Assembly: GCA_002869925.2 (NCBI GenBank)
Contig: NEWT02000020.1
Location: 18,385-82,384, forward strand
Source of the DNA: Nitrospira sp. CG24A
GTDB taxonomy: Bacteria; Nitrospirota; Nitrospiria; Nitrospirales; Nitrospiraceae
Length of the DNA stretch: 64,000 nucleotides
Reading direction: 5' to 3'
The notes under the pieces: model-generated
What the model was told of the DNA's origin: nothing
What the model saw: the letters and a program-made list of their open reading frames with translations, nothing else
Databases searched by the model: none
Made by a program: the position numbers and the translations under genes
In this document: positions 42,945 to 51,555 of the stretch, piece by piece
How positions within the stretch are numbered: the stretch's first letter is position 1
Layout of the letters: each line of letters starts with the position of its first letter

Positions 42945-44642
42945 ATGACTAAGCAAGTTCTAATCATCAACGTGACTCGCATGGGAGATCTGATTCAGAC
43001 CGGCCCCTTGTTGTCCCGATTGCGAGAAGAATGGCCTGATGTGGCGATCGACCTGGTCGTTGATCGAAGTTTTGCGCCGACTGCTGCGCTGCTGACCGGG
43101 CTCCGACAGATCATCAGTTGCGATTTTACGGGATTGCTCGATGCGTGCCGCACGCAGTCGAAGAGTCTGGTGACGCTGATGCAAGAGATGACGGCTTGGG
43201 CGGCGCCGCTACGAGCTGCACGGTACGACCGCATCATCAATCTCACCTTCAATCGTCAGACCGGTTTACTCGCGTCGTACATCGGTGCGCCGGACTTGCG
43301 GGGGATTATTGCAGGGCCGGACGGCTGTCCCATCGTGCAGAACCCCTGGCTGGCGTACTTCACCGATCTGCATCGGCATCGGCGATTCAATCGGTTCAAT
43401 CTGGTGGATCTCTATGCCATGGGAGGGAGCAGCCACGGGGCATTTTCACCGTTGTCGATCGCCATTCCAGCCGATGGTCGAGCCTGGGCCGATCTATTTC
43501 TCCCGTCTCAGGGCCGAACCGTCCACCAGTGGATCGCCATACAAGCCGGAGCCAGCGACGTCATGAAAGCGTGGCGACCGGAATATTTCGGTCAGACCAT
43601 GGCGCGGCTGAGCCGCCATTCAGGCGTGGGATTTGTCATGATCGGCACGGCTGCCGAGGCGGATGCCATCCAACTGGCCGTGACGACCTATCGAAATAGC
43701 GGGGGAGCCGCGCCGATGCTCGATGCTAGTGGCCGGACGACACTCAATCAACTCGTCGGCCTGCTCTCGCGTTGTCAGCTGCTCCTCACCAACGACACGG
43801 GGCCCATGCATCTCGCGGTCGGTGTTGGAACTCCAGTGATCGACCTGTCAGTTGGCCATGTCGATCACCATGAAACGGGACCCTACGGGCCAGGCCATTG
43901 GGTCATTCAGCCCGATCTGGCTTGTTCACCCTGCGGATTCGATCAGATTTGCGCGCACCATGCCTGCAAAGATCGAATCATTCCCGAAGAAGTCGCGATG
44001 CTATGTCTTCATGCGTTAGGGCGCGCTCCATTTCCCGCATGGAGCCTAGGTGCGCGAGTGTATCAATCGAGTGAGGATGCCGATGGACTTGGTGCCTTTA
44101 TCTTGCGAGCGGGACATGTGGATGCCGAGGTGGCCTGGTATGCCGAATTTTGGAGGAGATTCTGGTACGAAGACTTTACGGGCAGGCCGAGCCAGGTGGC
44201 GTTGAACCTTGAACCAGCGCCGGACCGAGACGGTGCGATGGCCTGGATGAGAGAAGCGGGCCAACCCCTGCGACTCCTGGAACAGCGGGCTCGGCATATC
44301 GCGACTCTCACGAGACGCCGCCCAATACCGGCTTCAATGCTACAACGGGAACAAGCGCTGCTCCGTCAAGAGCGAGAAAAGCTTCTGCCCCGGATGATAG
44401 CTCATTCGGCCACTGGCCCGGCCACTGTGGCGATGATCAGAGACATTCATAACGATGGCGCGAGCGAGTTGGCGATATTGGCCGATCAACACGTGAAGGC
44501 CTATCGACGATGGCAGCAGCGCATCGCTCGAGTCGGAACAGTATTGTCAGACGCACCGGCGCAGGTCGAGAGACGACCGCGCTCATTGCCGTTGATACAA
44601 CAGGCCGTCTCAGTCGCGTCCGTATCTATCACAAGGAGTTGA
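42945..44642 (+). CDS. Second GT9-family glycosyltransferase with C-terminal extension
   Basis: 565 residues. Residues 1-360 are a GT9 enzyme (IINVTRMGDLIQTGPLLSRLREEWP, LLTNDTGPMHLAVGVGTPVIDLS, HETGPYGPGHWVIQPDLACSPCGFDQIC, with a Cys pattern often seen in GT9). The last 200 residues are helical and charged (MLQREQALLRQEREKLLPRM) and are not recognised. The next gene starts 3 bases after the stop, so they form one unit. Confidence 0.85.
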   Translation: MTKQVLIINVTRMGDLIQTGPLLSRLREEWPDVAIDLVVDRSFAPTAALLTGLRQIISCDFTGLLDACRTQSKSLVTLMQEMTAWAAPLRAARYDRIINLTFNRQTGLLASYIGAPDLRGIIAGPDGCPIVQNPWLAYFTDLHRHRRFNRFNLVDLYAMGGSSHGAFSPLSIAIPADGRAWADLFLPSQGRTVHQWIAIQAGASDVMKAWRPEYFGQTMARLSRHSGVGFVMIGTAAEADAIQLAVTTYRNSGGAAPMLDASGRTTLNQLVGLLSRCQLLLTNDTGPMHLAVGVGTPVIDLSVGHVDHHETGPYGPGHWVIQPDLACSPCGFDQICAHHACKDRIIPEEVAMLCLHALGRAPFPAWSLGARVYQSSEDADGLGAFILRAGHVDAEVAWYAEFWRRFWYEDFTGRPSQVALNLEPAPDRDGAMAWMREAGQPLRLLEQRARHIATLTRRRPIPASMLQREQALLRQEREKLLPRMIAHSATGPATVAMIRDIHNDGASELAILADQHVKAYRRWQQRIARVGTVLSDAPAQVERRPRSLPLIQQAVSVASVSITRS

Positions 44643-44645
44643 ACC

Positions 44646-45176
44646 ATGCGTATCACACTCGATCACGATCAGTGGGATGTCAGTGACGATCAATTGGTCG
44701 GTGAGGTTCTGGCGCAGGTTAGTGATCGCGCCCATGCACGACATCGGCTGGTCACGTCGCTGAAGCTCGGGGGGCGCCTGATTACGGATCGCGACCTCCA
44801 GCCCATGCTGTTGGACAAGCTTCTCAAAGAGGTCGGATCGGTTGATGCCTGTTCACAGGATATTCCTGAGATCATGACGAACGCGACGCCGACCATCACC
44901 AGGTTTTCGTCGACATTGACAGCCGAGGCTCAGGGATTTCTTGCGCCCCTGCGTATGAACGCCATTATTCCTTTAGCATTGGACCGCTGGTTCGGGCAAT
45001 TGGCCGATTATATGGAACTTCTTCAGGTTGCTGGGCCTGGTAGTCAAGCCGGTGACGATCTGCAGGCCCTTTCCCCATGGATCCAAGACCTCCTGGATGC
45101 CCGGTCCATCCAAGATCCTGTTCGCATCGCAGATATCCTGGAATTCGAGATCCTCCCACGGTTGGCTTCTATTTGA
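44646..45176 (+). CDS. Unknown 176-residue protein upstream of flagellin
   Basis: Not recognised. ATG 44646 has AAGGAG 7 bases upstream, inside the end of the GT9 gene. The protein begins with a short beta-rich part (MRITLDHDQWDVSDDQLVGEVLAQV), then SLKLGGRLITDRDLQ, and ends in a helical half (LALDRWFGQLADYMELLQV, SPWIQDLLDARSIQDPVRIADIL). No signal peptide, membrane helix or motif is seen. Its fixed place between the last glycosyltransferase and fliC suggests an accessory role in flagellin modification or export; this is inference from position only. Confidence 0.7.
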   Translation: MRITLDHDQWDVSDDQLVGEVLAQVSDRAHARHRLVTSLKLGGRLITDRDLQPMLLDKLLKEVGSVDACSQDIPEIMTNATPTITRFSSTLTAEAQGFLAPLRMNAIIPLALDRWFGQLADYMELLQVAGPGSQAGDDLQALSPWIQDLLDARSIQDPVRIADILEFEILPRLASI

Positions 45177-45244
45177 ACCTTCACGTCGAATACTGTCGGT
45201 TGTCGACCACTATGACTGCTCTCCGTTCTGCTCCTCAGGCCCTC

Positions 45245-45272
45245 TCAAGTGTGGACCGGCTGGGACCGATAA
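45245..45272 (+). promoter_or_regulatory. Sigma-28 promoter of fliC
   Basis: TCAAGTGT (45245-45252), spacer 12, ACCGATAA (45265-45272). Predicted start near 45279, giving a leader of about 123 bases. Confidence 0.75.
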
Positions 45273-45285
45273 GGAATGCACGACC

Positions 45286-45393
45286 AAGGAACCTCGCCGG
45301 TATGCATGCTATCAGCGGGTTCTTCGGTCAAAACAATCTTGGCACGGATGCCGGGAAGTGCGAGTGGTTGATGCGTTCAGTTTTCAAGGAGGA
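45286..45393 (+). promoter_or_regulatory. fliC leader with candidate CsrA-binding motifs
   Basis: Three ANGGA motifs lie in the predicted leader: AAGGA 45286-45290, ACGGA 45344-45348, and AAGGA 45386-45390. The last is part of the ribosome site AAGGAGGA. This is the arrangement known for CsrA repression of flagellin (hag) in FliW-containing bacteria. No structure was computed. Confidence 0.5.
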
Positions 45394-45401
45394 ATAGGTC
45401 C

Positions 45402-46226
45402 ATGGCTTTAATCGTCAATAACAACCCGTCTTCGGTCGCAGCTCAGCGGAATTTGACCGTGAATACGAACCAGTTGCAGCGGTCGGTGGAACGGTTGTCT
45501 TCAGGGCTTCGGATCACCCGTGCGGCGGACGATGCTGCCGGACTCGGTGTGTCTGAAACATTGCGCGCGCACATTCGCAGTATCAACCAAGCGACACGAA
45601 ATGCGAATGACGGCATCAGCTTGACGCAGGTCGCCGACGGGGCCGCGGCCACCATCGGTAACTTGCTTTCCCGTCTCCGTGAGCTGACGACGCAGTCCGC
45701 CAGCGGCACCATCGGGGCCACGGAACGGTCTTACCTGGATCAAGAGTTTGTGACACTCCGGTCTGAAATCGACCGGATCGCAACCGTGAGCGAGTTCAAC
45801 GGACAGGCGCTGTTGAGCGGAGCCACCAACTCATTTGAAGTCTTCGTCGGCTTCAAGAGCGGTTCGGGCAATGCGCTCACAGCCGATCTGAACGACTTGA
45901 CTGTTGCGGCCGTCGGCTTGACAGGCGTGAACATCTCAACGTCGGCAAACGCTCAGAGCGCGTTGAGCAATATCGACAGCGCGATCAGTTCAGTGGCCAC
46001 CGCACGAGCGGAATACGGCTCGATTCAAAACCGTTTCGAGGCGGCTATTTCGAACTTGCAGGTCACAAGTGAGAACTTCGTGGCGGCAGAATCTCGTATC
46101 CGCGATGCCGACATCGCCTACGAGACGTCGCAATTCACGAAGAATCAGGTGCTTGTGCAATCAGGCGTTGCGGTGTTGGCACAAGCCAACTCACTCCCGC
46201 AACAGGCACTCGCGTTGCTGCGGTAG
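45402..46226 (+). CDS. fliC: Flagellin
   Basis: 274 residues, a short flagellin. The N-terminal D0/D1 part is canonical (NQLQRSVERLSSGLRITRAADDAAGLGVSETLRAHIRSI, split here by convention at the SSGLRI element), with LSRLRELTTQSASGT. The C-terminus reads QNRFEAAISNLQVTSENFVAAESRIRDADIA and ends VLAQANSLPQQALALL. The variable middle is only about 60 residues, with many Ser/Thr that could carry glycans. AAGGAGGA lies 9 bases upstream. Confidence 0.97.
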   Translation: MALIVNNNPSSVAAQRNLTVNTNQLQRSVERLSSGLRITRAADDAAGLGVSETLRAHIRSINQATRNANDGISLTQVADGAAATIGNLLSRLRELTTQSASGTIGATERSYLDQEFVTLRSEIDRIATVSEFNGQALLSGATNSFEVFVGFKSGSGNALTADLNDLTVAAVGLTGVNISTSANAQSALSNIDSAISSVATARAEYGSIQNRFEAAISNLQVTSENFVAAESRIRDADIAYETSQFTKNQVLVQSGVAVLAQANSLPQQALALLR

Positions 46227-46242
46227 ACCTTCATATCGTTTC

Positions 46243-46290
46243 GCTGGAGTGATCGCCCAGCTGCCGTATCGGCGGCTGGGCCTCCAGCGG
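46243..46290 (+). terminator. Very stable hairpin between fliC and flaG
   Basis: Inner stem of 12 bp (46256-46267 with 46271-46282, one G-U, 3-base loop) continues into an outer 8-bp stem CGCTGGAG/CTCCAGCG across a 5-base bulge TGATC. No T-run follows, so partial termination or 3'-end protection of fliC mRNA is more likely than full stop. Confidence 0.7.
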
Positions 46291-46324
46291 GCGATGAAGG
46301 AACGCCGCCTCTATGGAGGCATCT

Positions 46325-46684
46325 ATGGTCCAAAACATTCGACCGCCTCACGATCTGTATTTCGTCACACGCCATCCCGAAAGCGCTGTCAAGCCGGTTC
46401 GCGATGGAGACAGCAGTGTGGACACCGAGCCCAGGATTTCTACTCCGGAACCGGCACCGACGATAGAGAAGTTGGAGCAGGCCGCCGCTCGTGTCAAGGA
46501 CGTGCTTCGTGGAACCACATCCCGTCTGGAGATCGAGATCGATTCCGATTCGCACAAAGCCGTGATCAAGATTCTCAATGGGGAATCCGGAGAGATCATT
46601 CGACAGATCCCTGCGCAAGAACTTCTGGATCTGGCCAAGCATCTGGATGAGCCTAAAGGTCTCTTGATTCAGGAACGCGCCTAA
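46325..46684 (+). CDS. flaG: FlaG family protein
   Basis: 119 residues from ATG 46325 (GGAGG six bases upstream; an ATG at 46313 overlaps that site). The C-terminal part (LEIEIDSDSHKAVIKILNGESGEIIRQIPAQELLDLAKHL) is the FlaG domain. The N-terminal 50 residues are polar and not conserved. FlaG affects filament length in several bacteria. It precedes fliD, the common order. Confidence 0.92.
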   Translation: MVQNIRPPHDLYFVTRHPESAVKPVRDGDSSVDTEPRISTPEPAPTIEKLEQAAARVKDVLRGTTSRLEIEIDSDSHKAVIKILNGESGEIIRQIPAQELLDLAKHLDEPKGLLIQERA

Positions 46685-46702
46685 CAGAGGAACGTTGACG
46701 CT

Positions 46703-48100
46703 ATGGCATCGATTTCGTTTGGGGGATTGGGGAACGGACTGGATTTTGGTCAAGTGGTCGATCAACTGGTCAAAATCCAGCGCGGCCCCATCGATCAACT
46801 CGGTCAGAAGAAAGCAACGGCGCAGTCAAAATTGACAGACTACGCATTGCTTGAAGGTAAGCTTCTGGCCTTGCAGTCGGCTGGAGATGCCCTGCGATTG
46901 CCGACCTCATTCGATCGGTCGACCACCACCGTCTCGGATGAGAAGGCCTTGACTGCCTCGGCATCATCGACTGCGACGCCTGGTTCCTATCTCGTCCGGG
47001 TCACGCAATTGGCCCAGTCGCATCAGATTACCAACAAAGGAGCGACAGCCGTATCGAGTGTGACGACCGATATTGTCGGTGGCGCGTCGGCCTCGTTTAC
47101 CTTCCGCGTCGGAACGGGAACCGATCAGACTGTGGCGTTGAGCAGCGCGGCCACGCTTGAAGATTTACAGACCGGCATTAACGACTTGGGCGCCGGCGTG
47201 ACCGCGTCGATTGTGAATGCAGGCAGCGAGACCACATCGGCCTATCGCGTGATTCTCACGGCCACTGCGTCAGGAGCAAGCAATGGGGTGACGATTGTGG
47301 CCGACGGAACCACATTGGACTTTACCAATGGCGGGGGCACAGGGGGCGTCGATACCTTGCAGGCTGCACAGGATGCTATTGCCATCGTCGGCGACCCGGC
47401 ATTGAACCCCGTCACTCTGCAGCGCAGCAACAATATTCTCACAGACGCGATTCCTGGCGTGAGCCTCTCGCTCCTCAAGACAACCGGATCCGACACCGTT
47501 TCCGTTAATGTTACGCGTGACAACGGGGCGGTGAAAGAGAGCATCAAAAAGTTTGCCACAGCCTATAGCGATATCGTGAAATTTGTGAATGAACGCACCA
47601 CGTATGACGTCGCCACGAAAACAGGCGCCCTCTTCTTCGCTGAACCGACGGCGAAAGGTCTCCTGTCACAACTCCGGCAGGCCCTCTCGGCTTCTGCCAG
47701 CGGACTGACGACCTACTCGTCCGTGGGGGAAATCGGATTTAAGACGGAACGCGACGGCACGATCACAGTGGATGACGCCAAGCTGGATGGCGTACTGAAC
47801 ACCAAATATGCTGCGGTGAAATCCCTCTTTATCACTCAGGCAGGGGTGGCTGGTGTTGCCCAGCGAGTCAATGATGCCATCGATGCGATCGATGACATCG
47901 GGACGGGCTCACTCACGGTTCGCAAAAACGCATTGACCAAGCAGCTCAGTAGTCTGACGGTCGAAATCGACAGGAAAGAAGATGCTCTCTCGGCTTACGA
48001 GGAGTCGCTCAAGAGACAATATGCCGCGCTCGACGGACTCCTAAGCCGGCTGAAAGGCCAGAGCACCTTCTTGCAATCTCAACAATCACAAGGGTCATGA
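46703..48100 (+). CDS. fliD: Flagellar filament cap protein FliD (HAP2)
   Basis: 465 residues. N-terminal FGGLGNGLDFGQVVDQLVKIQRGPIDQL and TDYALLEGKLLALQSA, a central Ala/Thr/Gly-rich beta region, and the C-terminal KRQYAALDGLLSRLKGQSTFL are typical. It caps the growing filament. Its stop overlaps the fliS start by 4 bases. Confidence 0.96.
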   Translation: MASISFGGLGNGLDFGQVVDQLVKIQRGPIDQLGQKKATAQSKLTDYALLEGKLLALQSAGDALRLPTSFDRSTTTVSDEKALTASASSTATPGSYLVRVTQLAQSHQITNKGATAVSSVTTDIVGGASASFTFRVGTGTDQTVALSSAATLEDLQTGINDLGAGVTASIVNAGSETTSAYRVILTATASGASNGVTIVADGTTLDFTNGGGTGGVDTLQAAQDAIAIVGDPALNPVTLQRSNNILTDAIPGVSLSLLKTTGSDTVSVNVTRDNGAVKESIKKFATAYSDIVKFVNERTTYDVATKTGALFFAEPTAKGLLSQLRQALSASASGLTTYSSVGEIGFKTERDGTITVDDAKLDGVLNTKYAAVKSLFITQAGVAGVAQRVNDAIDAIDDIGTGSLTVRKNALTKQLSSLTVEIDRKEDALSAYEESLKRQYAALDGLLSRLKGQSTFLQSQQSQGS

Positions 48101-48513
48101 TGATGAACACCTTCCCCAACACAGCCGCCGCCTCACGGTATCGTCAAACGGAGGTGCTGACCACATCAAGTGTTCAGCTCATCGTCCTGCTGTACGATTC
48201 TGCCATCCAGGCGGTTGAGCTTGCGAGCGACGGGATCGCTCGGCAGCATCAGCCCGATAAAGCCCGGTTTCTCGGACGCGCCGTCGGAATTGTCAGCGAA
48301 TTGTCCAGCGTCCTCGATTTCGAACGAGGCGGCGAGATCGCCAAGTCGCTCTACCGTCTCTATGATTATATGTTGGCGGAGTTTACGCAGGCCAATTTGC
48401 GAAACGATGCCCGCCGGCTCGATGGCCCTCTACGATGTTTGAAGGAAATGCGTGGAGCCTGGCATACGGTGGCGCAGCAGCAGAATCAGTCGATGGCCTT
48501 GCCTCGAGGATAG
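48097..48513 (+). CDS. fliS: Flagellin export chaperone FliS
   Basis: 138 residues, helical: ASRYRQTEVLTTSSVQLIVLLYDSAIQAVELA, then LGRAVGIVSELSSVLDFERGGEIAKSLYRLYDYMLAEFTQANLRND, the FliS signature. It binds the flagellin C-terminus and delivers it to FlhA. Coupled to fliD by overlap; the next gene starts one base after its stop. Confidence 0.95.
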   Translation: MMMNTFPNTAAASRYRQTEVLTTSSVQLIVLLYDSAIQAVELASDGIARQHQPDKARFLGRAVGIVSELSSVLDFERGGEIAKSLYRLYDYMLAEFTQANLRNDARRLDGPLRCLKEMRGAWHTVAQQQNQSMALPRG

Positions 48514-48514
48514 G

Positions 48515-48844
48515 ATGAGTAAATCGAATGCGATAGTTTGGGAGCAGAACCTGCGCACCTTAACGATGCAGGCTGGTCAGGCCGCAGAGCTCGGACAGTG
48601 GGATCAGGTTGAGGCATGTTATGCCTTGCGTGAAGAGCATCTCCTTGACCATCCCATGCTTCCAGCCCTCGCCATGGATCTCTCGGTATGTGACCAAGCG
48701 GTCACAGCTCGAATTGTGAATGCTCGGCTAGCAATCCAAACACAGCTGATCGAGACGTCGAAGATCCGTCAGAATTTACAGGGGGTGCGATCCTGGCAAG
48801 GACAGAGCGAGATGGGACCCACTCTCATGGACCAATTAGCATGA
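48515..48844 (+). CDS. FliT-like small helical protein
   Basis: 109 residues from ATG 48515 (CGAGGA upstream). The sequence LRTLTMQAGQAAELGQWDQVEACYALREEHL is a helical pattern like FliT, the FliD chaperone. Place after fliS agrees with that. Sequence similarity to known FliT is weak to the eye, so the name is kept as a description only. Confidence 0.65.
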   Translation: MSKSNAIVWEQNLRTLTMQAGQAAELGQWDQVEACYALREEHLLDHPMLPALAMDLSVCDQAVTARIVNARLAIQTQLIETSKIRQNLQGVRSWQGQSEMGPTLMDQLA

Positions 48845-48862
48845 CCGGCCTGACGAATAATT

Positions 48863-49054
48863 ATGGCAATTGAATTGACCCAGATTCACAATGTGGTCCG
48901 TACCTATCATCAGGCCATCCATTTTTCCCTATCGGGACGGCAAGAAGTTGAGCGAACAGAAGAGCTGGGACAGGGTCTGATGTCGGACTCTCCAGGTACA
49001 CGCGAACGGAATATTATGCGTGTGATACATGAGGTTATTATTATACATAATTGA
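48863..49054 (+). CDS. Hypothetical 63-residue protein
   Basis: Small ORF with ATG 48863, 18 bases after the FliT-like gene. MAIELTQIHNVVRTYHQAI is followed by a polar middle and a hydrophobic end (VIHEVIIIHN). A similar opening (LTQIHNVVRTY) occurs in small proteins I associate loosely with flagellar operons, but I cannot name a family. No convincing ribosome site. Confidence 0.45.
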   Translation: MAIELTQIHNVVRTYHQAIHFSLSGRQEVERTEELGQGLMSDSPGTRERNIMRVIHEVIIIHN

Positions 49055-49074
49055 TAAGACAAGGAGTGTCTTAC

Positions 49075-50661
49075 ATGAATAAGGACAGGATGTCCACAGT
49101 TGAAACGGCAATTTGCGATAGCTTCCGAAGTGATCCCACCAGACTGAATCCACCATCCTCCGTCTGTATTTCAGGTCGCCCGGAGTTTCATCATCAGGCA
49201 CTCTGGCGTCATCTTGAAAAGGCAGGTCATGCCGTGTATCGGTTTACGGAAGACCTCGCGCTTCTCGATGCCGTAGGAGCATGTTCACCCTCCGCGATTG
49301 TGTACGAAATTCCTGCAGGACGTGAGCGCGCTGTTCAGTTCCTCAATCAGTTAGCCAAGCTGAACCATGACGCCTGTGTGATCCTGGTTGGTCCTGAAAT
49401 CGGCGCAGAGTCGGTGGCCCACTGTCTACGATCTGGAGCCTTTGACTACCTTACGGTTCCAGTCTCATCTGCTCGATTCATGACGTCGCTCCACGATGGC
49501 CTCGTCAATCGGCACACCTTCCGCGTCGTTCGCAATCTGTCACAGGAACTCGCACAATCGAATGAGCGGCTCGCTGAGGAGCGCAATGCACTCACACATT
49601 GGAATCGAACACTCTTGGCCCTGAATCATTTGACCCAAGTATTGACCGCCTCGTTGGACAGCGAGACCATTGTCCGGTCCCTCTTCACCGGGCTCGCAAC
49701 TCTCGTTCCATTGGATATCATTGGCCTCGCCTGCGCAGAGCCCCATCGGATTATGACCTGGTCCCGTTCGTCGGCGTGGACATGTCAGGAAATGCAGGTT
49801 CGAGAGTGGCTGCTTCGTCATTTTCCGGAAGATGCCAAGCCTAGGACGTCTAGCCGACAGCCTCTTGACCTGGTAGGAGCTGAGGCCCTATCGAGGGAAG
49901 ACTGTGCGCCGCTTTCATCGTTCCCCGCCGTAGGCGACGACCGTCATACGATGACGATTCCATTGCCTATCTCGCCAGATAGACAGGGCGTACTGTATCT
50001 CGAACGTCGAGAGGGCACGTTTACCGATGCCGAATTCAAAATGTTGTCAACTGTGGGAACATCACTCGCCATGGCGCTTCGAAATGCCTCTACCCACCAG
50101 ATGATCCAGGAATTGGCCTTACGCGATAGCATGACCGGATTGTTGAACCGCCGGGCACTTGAGGACGTCCTTGCGCGGGAATTCAAAGGAGGTTTCCGCT
50201 ATCGCTCATCGGCCTGTTTGCTTCTCGTGGACTTGGACTATTTTAAGGCGATCAATGACCAGCTGGGTCATCTCGCTGGGGATCAGGTGCTCAGGGGCAC
50301 AGCGGCGTTGATGCGAAGAGCGGTTCGCGATATCGACGTCGTCGGGCGGTACGGTGGGGAAGAGTTCGGGATCGTGCTGCCCCATACCGATCTCGATTGC
50401 GCGTTGGTCCTGGCAGAGCGGCTGCGCAGGGAGATAGAGAGTCAGGAGTTCGAAGCGGACCAAGGGATCGTGCGGATAACCGCCAGCATCGGCATCGCCC
50501 ACATTCCTGCCGTAACCATTCGATCCGTGTCAGAATGGATTGCGGCCGCAGATTCGGCGTTGTACGGGGCCAAGGCTTCGGGAAGAAATCGAGTGGTCGT
50601 CCATGTGCCTGATCAGGCGGTATTGGTTGAAGGCGCCACTGTGATGCTTGCGGCGCCATGA
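49075..50661 (+). CDS. Diguanylate cyclase with receiver-like and GAF-like domains
   Basis: 528 residues from ATG 49075 (AAGGAG upstream). The first 135 residues have a receiver-like fold (SVCISGRPEFHHQALWRHLEKAGH, FDYLTVPVSSARFM) without the normal acidic pocket. A coiled coil leads to a GAF-like domain (about 180-345). The GGDEF domain follows: DSMTGLLNRRALEDVL, LVDLDYFKAINDQLGH, and active signature RYGGEEFGIVLP. It should make c-di-GMP. It is downstream of the flagellin group and upstream of a PilZ protein, which suggests a linked signal. Confidence 0.9.
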   Translation: MNKDRMSTVETAICDSFRSDPTRLNPPSSVCISGRPEFHHQALWRHLEKAGHAVYRFTEDLALLDAVGACSPSAIVYEIPAGRERAVQFLNQLAKLNHDACVILVGPEIGAESVAHCLRSGAFDYLTVPVSSARFMTSLHDGLVNRHTFRVVRNLSQELAQSNERLAEERNALTHWNRTLLALNHLTQVLTASLDSETIVRSLFTGLATLVPLDIIGLACAEPHRIMTWSRSSAWTCQEMQVREWLLRHFPEDAKPRTSSRQPLDLVGAEALSREDCAPLSSFPAVGDDRHTMTIPLPISPDRQGVLYLERREGTFTDAEFKMLSTVGTSLAMALRNASTHQMIQELALRDSMTGLLNRRALEDVLAREFKGGFRYRSSACLLLVDLDYFKAINDQLGHLAGDQVLRGTAALMRRAVRDIDVVGRYGGEEFGIVLPHTDLDCALVLAERLRREIESQEFEADQGIVRITASIGIAHIPAVTIRSVSEWIAAADSALYGAKASGRNRVVVHVPDQAVLVEGATVMLAAP

Positions 50662-50677
50662 TGGCCGGAAAGGTCTT

Positions 50678-51292
50678 ATGAGTATCATGATGCCTCCTCC
50701 CTCAACGAACACAACCAAAGCCCTGTCGGACGAGCGGCGTGAGTGGGTGCGAATCGACGATCGGGTACTTTTCGAGTGTCGGCTCTTGACTGATCCAGTG
50801 GAGGGGCCGATTCCGGGGGCTTTGCCGATAAGCCAGGAGGCAATTTCGGCTGCCGTTGCCAAGCCCACGTCAGACTTGTTGCTCCGCAGCGGTGAGCAAT
50901 TGGCACAATCGCCGCTGCTTCCTTGGATCATGAAAGTCGATTGGTTGCTGGAAGTGATCGTCAAGCAGCTTGCCAAGATGCAGCCGGAGAGCATCGCGAT
51001 TGCGGCAATCGTCGATGTGACGCTGAGCGGGGGCGGCGTCGGTTTTCTCTCGCCGCGGACATTCGCCGTCGATGATCTCCTGAGGATAAAAATGATTCTG
51101 CCGCCCTTTACACCGATTCAGGCAACCGTCAGGGTCATCCGATCTTCTTTGGCCAAAGACGGAGCACAGTACGAGATTGCGTCGGAATATACCGAGATCA
51201 ATCCGGACGATCAGGATCATCTGATCCGTCATATTATTCACACCCAGGCAGAACGATTGCGTGGGCGTCGCAGTCAATCGGGCGAGCGTTGA
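50678..51292 (+). CDS. PilZ-domain protein
   Basis: 204 residues from ATG 50678 (GGAAAGG upstream). The PilZ RxxxR motif is in ERREWVRIDDRV near residue 20, and the second motif DVTLSGGGVGFLS lies near residue 110 after an inserted helical segment (LLPWIMKVDWLLEVIVKQLAKM). PilZ domains split by such an inserted segment are known. It starts 16 bases after the diguanylate cyclase gene and is its likely receptor. It converges on the broken MinD-like gene 3 bases away. Confidence 0.82.
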   Translation: MSIMMPPPSTNTTKALSDERREWVRIDDRVLFECRLLTDPVEGPIPGALPISQEAISAAVAKPTSDLLLRSGEQLAQSPLLPWIMKVDWLLEVIVKQLAKMQPESIAIAAIVDVTLSGGGVGFLSPRTFAVDDLLRIKMILPPFTPIQATVRVIRSSLAKDGAQYEIASEYTEINPDDQDHLIRHIIHTQAERLRGRRSQSGER

Positions 51293-51555
51293 GCCTCAAC
51301 TGGCAGCGGAAGCGATGCGGGTGAGCAGGGTGTCGGCGATGGCGGCGAGCGCCACGGCGGCGGGAGCGGTCGGTTCACGATCAACGACGGGAAGATTGCC
51401 GCGGACGGCTCGTTCCATTGCCGGATTGTCAGGGATCTTTCCCAAGAGCGTGAGGTCTTCGCCAATATATTCTTTAAGAATTTTCTTGAGCGTCGAGACA
51501 TTCACCCGCCTACGCAGGAAGCCAATCTATAAAGCTGTGGAGAAATACGAAGCGG

